In this document: positions 58,100 through 64,000 of the stretch, in pieces
How positions within the stretch are numbered: position 1 is the stretch's first letter
Layout: each line of letters opens with the position of its first letter
Source: Proteles cristata cristata
Lineage: Eukaryota > Chordata > Mammalia > Carnivora > Hyaenidae
Reading direction: 5' to 3'
Assembly: GCA_017311185.1 (NCBI GenBank)
Contig: JAESUZ010000980.1
Coordinates: 1,612,001 to 1,676,000 of the forward strand
DNA length: 64,000 nt
Notes under the pieces: model-generated
The model's database searches: none
Seen by the model: only the letters and a program-made list of their open reading frames with translations
What the model was told of the DNA's origin: nothing
Program-made: the position numbers and the translations under genes

Positions 58100-58645
58100 A
58101 TTTTTTAAAAGGTCATTGGAATAGTTTGGGTAGCTACTAATACGTACATTTTTCAGATAGGAAAGAACATCACCCAAGAGAAATAGGACAGAATGACACA
58201 TTTGAAGACAGAATTTTCCCTCAGTACTTTCTATCTTGTTCCAGTGTAAAATATCACTTGCTTCTGAGTTACCCCCCCCACCATGTTTTTCTCCTTTCTA
58301 TTAACAATGTTTGCCACTACATGAATACTAGAAGTGGGTCAGGAACCATGGTGAAAATGTTGTAAAATCTCAATAATCTAAATGCTGTGTATCATATTTG
58401 TTAAAACCATGTTCTCTAATTTATATATTTTTAATAAGTAATACAAGCATATTATTCCATTTATATTTTTTAAATAAGTCAACATTCTCATCAGTTACAA
58501 ATGGAAATAAAAATGTATTTGTATAACTGTTGTCAGTGTTAATCTGCAAAGAAGTACCATCCCCCAAAATTGGCCCTACGGTGCTATACTCTATATAACG
58601 TGTTCCTTATTATGGGAGCAGGGAGCAAAGTGTGAGAGGACCATT
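58100..58645. other. AT-rich unassigned sequence
   Basis: No gene or confident repeat seen. Confidence 0.4.
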
Positions 58646-58661
58646 AAGATGGGATGGAATG

Positions 58662-58886
58662 AGGGGCGCCTGGGTGGCTTAGTCGGTTAAGCGTCCGACT
58701 TTCGCTTAGGTCATGATCTCGCGGTTTGTGGGTTGGAGCCCCGTGTCGGGCTCTGTGCTGACTGCCAGCTTGGAGCCTGGAGCCTGTTTCAGTCTGTGAC
58801 TCCCTCTCTCTCTGACCCTCCCCTGCTCACGCTGTCTCTCTCTCTCTCCTAGAAATAAATAAAACATTTGGAAAAAAAAAAAAAAA
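58662..58886 (+). mobile_element. felid-type SINE, GCCAG subfamily
   Basis: Head GGGGCGCCTGGGTGGCTTAG, CTTTCGCTTAGG, CTGACTGCCAG, and an A16 tail. A perfect 16-bp target duplication, AAGATGGGATGGAATG, lies at 58646-58661 and 58887-58902. It is among the youngest insertions here. Confidence 0.98.
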
Positions 58887-58902
58887 AAGATGGGATGGAA
58901 TG

Positions 58903-60784
58903 CTGAGGATCTCTTGTGTTCTTCCATTTTTTTTTCTTTTCTCCCACTATAGATTTCAGATGGGAGGCAGTACAGAAACAGATTATTATAGAAAATGAAA
59001 CCTCTTGCTTATGAAAATCTTTCATCACTTTCAAACTGATATGAGACTTCTTCCACATGGCCGAGCATAGTCTGCCCAGGGTCTTTAGTTGGTCTGTGTT
59101 AGTGGTAGACTTGCCGTGGGTGACGTGCAAACACAAGGGGACTTGAGGCCACCAGGTTTCTTTGATTCTAACATATCTTCACGGTCCTTATTCATCTCTG
59201 TGATGAGTAACTCATCCTTGGCTGCTGCACTACCATAGGTCTTGATGTTTATGCAATTTCCCCCCAAAGGCCTTGATTTATCATGCTTTGGTTACTCCCT
59301 TTGCCTTAACTTTAGTTCCAGTGAATTCTACATGCCTCTTTCCCAGTTTTCTTAGCTTTCCCACTTCCCTGCCCCTCCTCCAGCCACTCGAACCACAAAC
59401 CAACATAGCTGAACACGGGTATCTGATGCTCCCAGGGCTACAGACTTGTGATATCACACCTACCAGCCCTAAGCACTTGATTCTCACAACACGTTGCTTT
59501 GGCAAATATTTATAAAAGAAATGCTGATAATATGTATTCTCTGGGGTGTTTTGACCATCACCTCAGTCAGAAGGAAAGGATGTGGGCTTCGTGTACAGTT
59601 GTGGGAACAATGACACATGTATATTTTGAAAGTAGGACTTGCCTCATACTCGCTCGATGCAGATATTGCTTCCTGGTAATAAGGAAAATGAGTAAAACTT
59701 AAACTTGAGGCTAAAACCAAATGCTTTATTTGAGCTACTATTTCCTAATTTTGCCAGAAACCAATCTTACACAAGAAAAGTTGACCAGATTAAAAAACAA
59801 CTTTAGTTTGAATTTCACTTAACTTCCCTCAGTTTGCATTTAAACATTGTGTAACTTAAAATATTTTCTTTTCAACAACTCACCTATTCCATGAAACATC
59901 ATTTTACTGCGGACTGACTATTCAATACAACCAACATTACCTCGGCATCGGTTATGTCCAAAATACTGAAAATAGAATTGTGTCATAGTAATCAGAGCAG
60001 AGTCATTGAGTGGCTAGTCCGTGTGGGGCACAGCAATTGTCATGTATTATTTAACCCTAATAGCAATGCTCTGAGGTAGAGGGGCTATTTTTCCTCCAGT
60101 CAGTCACATCCTGGGATCCAGTATGTAAATTCAGTATTGCATGTTGTGCGTAACTGTTCTAAAGGATCTTATTTTGTGTACTATATCAGTCAGAATATAG
60201 TGTACATTGCCATATAATATAAAACTAAATATCTGCATATCAACAATGCAACCAACTATCTAAGTGTCATACCAACCAACTAAAATACCAAATAAACTTT
60301 AAACGTTGAAAAAAAAAAAACCACTGAACTAAAAATTCCTTCTAAAGCTAAAAACCTTAGAGATCGAAGTTTAGAGATACTCTAAAATGTTACCAAAAAA
60401 TGAGTTACATGCTTAAACTGAAAAATGACGTAAGAAACACGTACAGGCTTGAGGCAAATGTGCTGAAGGCCATCTCCCACTTATACAGAGTCTGAGGTCA
60501 CGATGGGCCTTGCCATTGATGTCCTACTATAAGAGTTTCATGTTTGTTAGCATTTCTTCCAGGAGACGGGAAAGTGTAGGGATAAGAGGAGAAAGGAGAG
60601 AAAAATAGAATTAAATTTTTCTTCAGCTGCTCTGGGGAGAAGTTGGTTAAGGGATCATTGGAAATGATTGCCTTGGTCAAAATTTTGAATTCACCATAAT
60701 CTCCAAGATCCAGGTATACGTATCAAATCTGGAAATTGAACTAGAAAGCATTCACTTTGGGGCACCTATAAAATCTAGAGGATT
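58903..60784. other. mostly unique sequence
   Basis: No gene supported. Minus ORFs at 58849-59505 show no family. 60000-60110 (TTATTTAACCCTAATAGCAA, CTCTGAGGTAGAGGGGC) is a weak antisense MIR. Confidence 0.4.
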
Positions 60785-60895
60785 TCTCTACATTATCCCA
60801 TTTAGTTATTACAACTATATGATGTAGTAGGTTTTCACATTTCTATTTTATTGATAAGGAAACCAAGTCCCACAACGATAAAGCAATACATTAAG
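60785..60895 (-). mobile_element. MIR fragment
   Basis: Antisense MIR: TTATCCCATTTAGTTATTAC, TATTGATAAGGAAACCAAG. Confidence 0.68.
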
Positions 60896-60944
60896 GCATC
60901 AAAACTGTGATGTCTCAGGGAAGAGTAGCTGAGAAGCCTGAAGG

Positions 60945-61140
60945 AAAAATTGAGTTTTGAGGTCAGATAGATATGAGTTCAAATTAGAGCTCTGATACAT
61001 TCTTGCTACGTAACCTTGGGCCGATTCCTTAACCTCTCTGAACTTCTGTTTTCTTAACTACAAAATGGAGATAATAATGCCTATGACATAGAAATACTAT
61101 AATAATTAAATGAGGTAACATATGTGAGGTAGATGATAGT
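60945..61140 (+). mobile_element. MIR
   Basis: Long sense MIR: ATATGAGTTCAAATTAGAGC, CTACGTAACCTTGGGCCGAT, CTTAACCTCTCTGAACTTCT, CAAAATGGAGATAATAATGC, AATTAAATGAGGTAACATAT. Confidence 0.9.
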
Positions 61141-62243
61141 TCTTCAAATGATAGTTTGAAATGATAGTAGAGATCATATTTCTCCAAATTCCTACCCAAT
61201 ATGATTAAGGTAATAAAAGAAAAATCTAGGTCTGCCTCACTTGGGCCAAGACTCTCCCTCAAATGGCAATCACTATGCCCTAGAGTCAAAAGGTAGAGAA
61301 TGACAGAAAATAGAATGAAGTATATATGAGGTATGGCCAGAATAAGGAGGGCCAGGGAGAGCTATTCATATTGAATGAGACCATATCAAAGTTTCTTTCA
61401 TTTTAAACAACATAAACCACATTTTAAAAGGAATTTATTGGAAAGATATGGATGAAGTACCTCACAAAACCAAAGAAATGAATAAGGAGACCGCTTGCAC
61501 AGTGAGGAAAGAAGAACCAGTCATAAAGGAAGGTTGGATAATCTCTTCAGGATACTGCCATGGGAATGAAGCCTCCAATCATTTTCCCTTCTTAAGACAC
61601 TCCCTAGGATTCAAGATCCTAGGAGAGAGGGTCAGCCTATGTTGGGTCACATACCCGTTCCTTGGTCAAAGGAGTCTAGGCACCTTGAATGGTAATCTGG
61701 TACACTTCAAGTGACAGGTCCTAATTGGGAAGGCATGATTCACCAGGGAAAATTAGGGCCCTGTTAGAGAAGAAGTATGAAAGGCTGAACAGGTGAAAAC
61801 GAAAGGGTCTACAACAAAGTATATGTGGGCGATGTGAGATAAGGCACAGGAAGAAACCTCTTTTATATCATTGATCACAATGTCTTACAAATGTTCCTTT
61901 ACCTGGGGTCCTATGACAGTGTAGACTCTGAGGGCTGGGGGCGACTTGAATATTTGTCCTCAGCATTGGTCACATAGAGGACTCTCAATATATCTTATAC
62001 TCACAGAAATTTTCTATTTCATCACACAAGTGTCACAATGGAACCATTATTGATTGGATCCCACAAACAAAGGAAGAATATTCATTTACACAAATGCTTC
62101 ATAGAGATGAGTAAAATTCAGGATAAGAGGATGAATCTAAATAATAAATTCACTAACAATAATCATAAAGTTAATAAGTAACTTAATGATAAATTAGTTC
62201 AAAGTTTATATTCCCTTCTCTAGAATTCATGAGTAATATAAAA
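61141..62243. other. unassigned unique sequence
   Basis: No gene or confident repeat. The ORF at 61448-61714 (88 codons) has no recognisable domain. Confidence 0.4.
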
Positions 62244-62251
62244 GAGAAAGA

Positions 62252-62469
62252 CTAGGCTCCTGGGTGTCTCAGTTGGTTAAGGACCTGATTTTAGCTTGGG
62301 TCATAATCTCACGTTTTGTGAGTTCGAGTCCCACATTGGGCTCTGTGCTGACACCTGGGAGCCTGGAACCTGCTTTGAATTCTGTGTCTCCCTCTCTCTC
62401 TGCCCCTCCTCCATCCACACTCTATCTCTCTCAAAAAATAAATAAACATTAAAAAATTAATATATACGT
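62252..62469 (+). mobile_element. felid-type SINE, diverged
   Basis: Head GGCTCCTGGGTGTCTCAGTT, B-box region GTGAGTTCGAGTCCC, body and AAATAAATAAAC tail. Short target duplication GAGAAAGA at 62244-62251 and 62470-62477. Confidence 0.94.
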
Positions 62470-62477
62470 GAGAAAGA

Positions 62478-63699
62478 AAAAGATCTTAAAAGTCTAGTAA
62501 CCCAACAGTAACAACTTTTATTGTATATGTTGCTATGCACAATAAATTTATTTTTGGCTAGTTTTAAAAGAAAGTCAAAATTTCATTTAAAGAACAAATA
62601 TGATGCATTCAGAAAGAGGCTGGTCCTTTACATCCATCCAGGCTGAAGCGAGGACATCCTTTATCAACTACCACACCCCAACAACCTGGAACTCTGACTT
62701 GTTTTCTCACAGGAGCATGTGTGTATATTGATTTTCCCACATCTCTTGCCCATTCCCCTTAGTGAGTGAGACTATATTTCAGAGAGTTAGAGATATAGTC
62801 TATAACATGGGCCTTAAAACTAAATGGCTCATGAGGGAATCCAACTCATGTTTATTGGCCTTGGACACGAGTAATTGATAATAAATGACCTCCCTTTGGG
62901 AATGTTTGTTTTTTTAAAACCTGATGTGAATGAGTTTTAGAGTCAGAATTTAAATGAAAATTTATAAAGATTATTGGCAATTTTTATGATTATTTTTATT
63001 TCAAATAATCACAAAGTGACCTTTAACTTTCATGTAATTAAATAATGAGTCTATTTTTCTAAGAAAGTAGAATTTTTTCTTGTCAATCTTACATGATCTA
63101 TATTGAGTATGGGACTATTAAAGGTTGGTGTATTTATCATCATGGCTCCAAAATGTACAGGAAAAGACTTTAAAAATGAGAAAGCAGGAAGGAAATGCTC
63201 CATTTTCTGTCATCAAACATCAAAGATCGTTAGCAATTTCCCATAACTCATCCCAATACCCTTTTTCTTCTTCTTTCTACTTGGTCATTGGAGTTTGAAG
63301 TGTTGTCTTATAAAAAGAAAAGACTGCTCATTAGAAATGGAGGCATTCATTTTTTTGTAAGGTGGAAAATCTCAATTAACCTACAAACCATCAATTTAAT
63401 GGGGTTCCACAATGAGAATAGTGAAGCTAAAGGACATTAGCCCTTATCACAAAGTTGTGAATGAAAGGATAGTGTGATCATTGGGAAGTGTTCAAAGAAT
63501 GGTACTTCTCACCTTGGATATCCAGGGGAAGGTATAAAATACTATTGCTACTTTATGCCTCCCTTCAAGTGTGAAGCAGGTAAGGAGAGAGGCCCTCTCT
63601 CTTAGTGATTGCAGCCCTAAGTAGAAATGGTCAATTGATTTTCCTTAAACTAACAAAGTCACCTCCCAGCTAAGGATAACATCAAAAATTCTTTCTGTA
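62478..63699. other. AT-rich unassigned sequence
   Basis: No gene or confident repeat seen. Confidence 0.4.
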
Positions 63700-63970
63700 T
63701 GCAATGGTTAATTTTAATGTGTCAATTTGGCTAGGGTGTGGTATCCAGTTGTTTGGCCAACCACCAATCCAGATGTGATACTGAGAAGCTATTTCTTAGA
63801 TGTGATTAACGTTTAATTAGTAGACTTTGAGTAAAGTAGATTACCCTCCATGATGTGGGTGAGTTTTGTCCAATCAGTTGAAGGTCTTAAAAGCAGGGAC
63901 TGAGGTTTTGGGTTATATACAGAAACATATACTATTGATCTGTTCCTCTGGAGAACCCAGACTTATGCAA
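63700..63970 (+). mobile_element. ERVL-type (MLT2-like) LTR, internally deleted
   Basis: ATGGTTAATTTTAATGTGTC at the left, TAGACTTTGAGTAAAGTAGA and CATGATGTGGGTGAG in the middle, and CCTCTGGAGAACCCAGACTT at the right follow the MLT2 LTR order. The length of about 270 bp is short, with the central-right part missing. No retroviral internal sequence is visible. Confidence 0.75.
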
Positions 63971-64000
63971 CATCTTTGAGTGTTTTCAAGGTTATCATGA

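Noticed and set aside
58927..59505. Possible processed pseudogene on the minus strand (three ORFs of 60-95 codons near each other with a T10 run at the left)
   Set aside because: The ORFs are in different frames, I recognise no protein family, and no target duplication is evident. A translated search of 58900-59520 would settle it.
10456..62469. tRNA genes
   Set aside because: A- and B-box-like sequences occur only in SINE heads; none folds with intact acceptor and anticodon arms by eye.

Overview
This window is mammalian nuclear DNA, most likely from a cat or another feliform carnivore. The reason is the dominant repeat: a tRNA-derived SINE with the carnivore head (GGGGCGCCTGGGTGGCTCAG), a felid-type body (CTGACAGCTCAGAGCCTGG), a CT-rich stretch and an AAATAAAT-type A tail. 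I find 29 copies (16 plus, 13 minus). No intact host protein-coding gene, rRNA or tRNA gene is visible. Nearly all short ORFs lie in repeats or low-complexity tracts. It reads as intergenic or intronic sequence built up by retrotransposition.

Layout. 32-480 is a Tigger/pogo-like DNA transposon remnant with TA duplications. 2160-9099 is a near full-length L1 (5' UTR, ORF1, ORF2, 3' UTR, A tail). It is dead: two stops in ORF1; seven frameshifts, four stops and a changed catalytic residue in ORF2. 9480-10130 looks like a solo retroviral LTR. 14588-14833 is a long purine tract, and 15186-15798 is a short L1 with the inverted structure of twin priming. From 16.7 to 26.5 kb SINEs are dense among older MIR and L2 pieces. 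30.8-37.3 kb and 49.5-50.6 kb carry old L1 fragments, two of which were hit by SINEs. 38898-39239 is a large GGAA/GAAA microsatellite. 47184-47643 is a SINE inside a SINE. 54990-55400 is the only GC-rich, CpG-dense stretch outside SINEs and the best candidate for a promoter or first exon. 56.7-57.1 kb is another old L1 piece, and 63700-63970 resembles an ERVL (MLT2-type) LTR.

How the parts relate. The SINEs encode no protein and are known to depend on L1 machinery; their 11-19 bp target duplications and A tails show this. Age layers can be read from nesting and duplication quality: old MIR, L2, L1M and DNA transposons; then L1 and LTR copies; then SINEs, including a subfamily with sharp duplications. 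No new gene system was found. The more unusual points are a tailless 46-bp SINE head with target duplications, the twin-primed L1 with an early 3' end, an AP-1 site cluster in a local duplication, an unassigned pair of about 100-bp repeats, and the isolated CpG-rich block.
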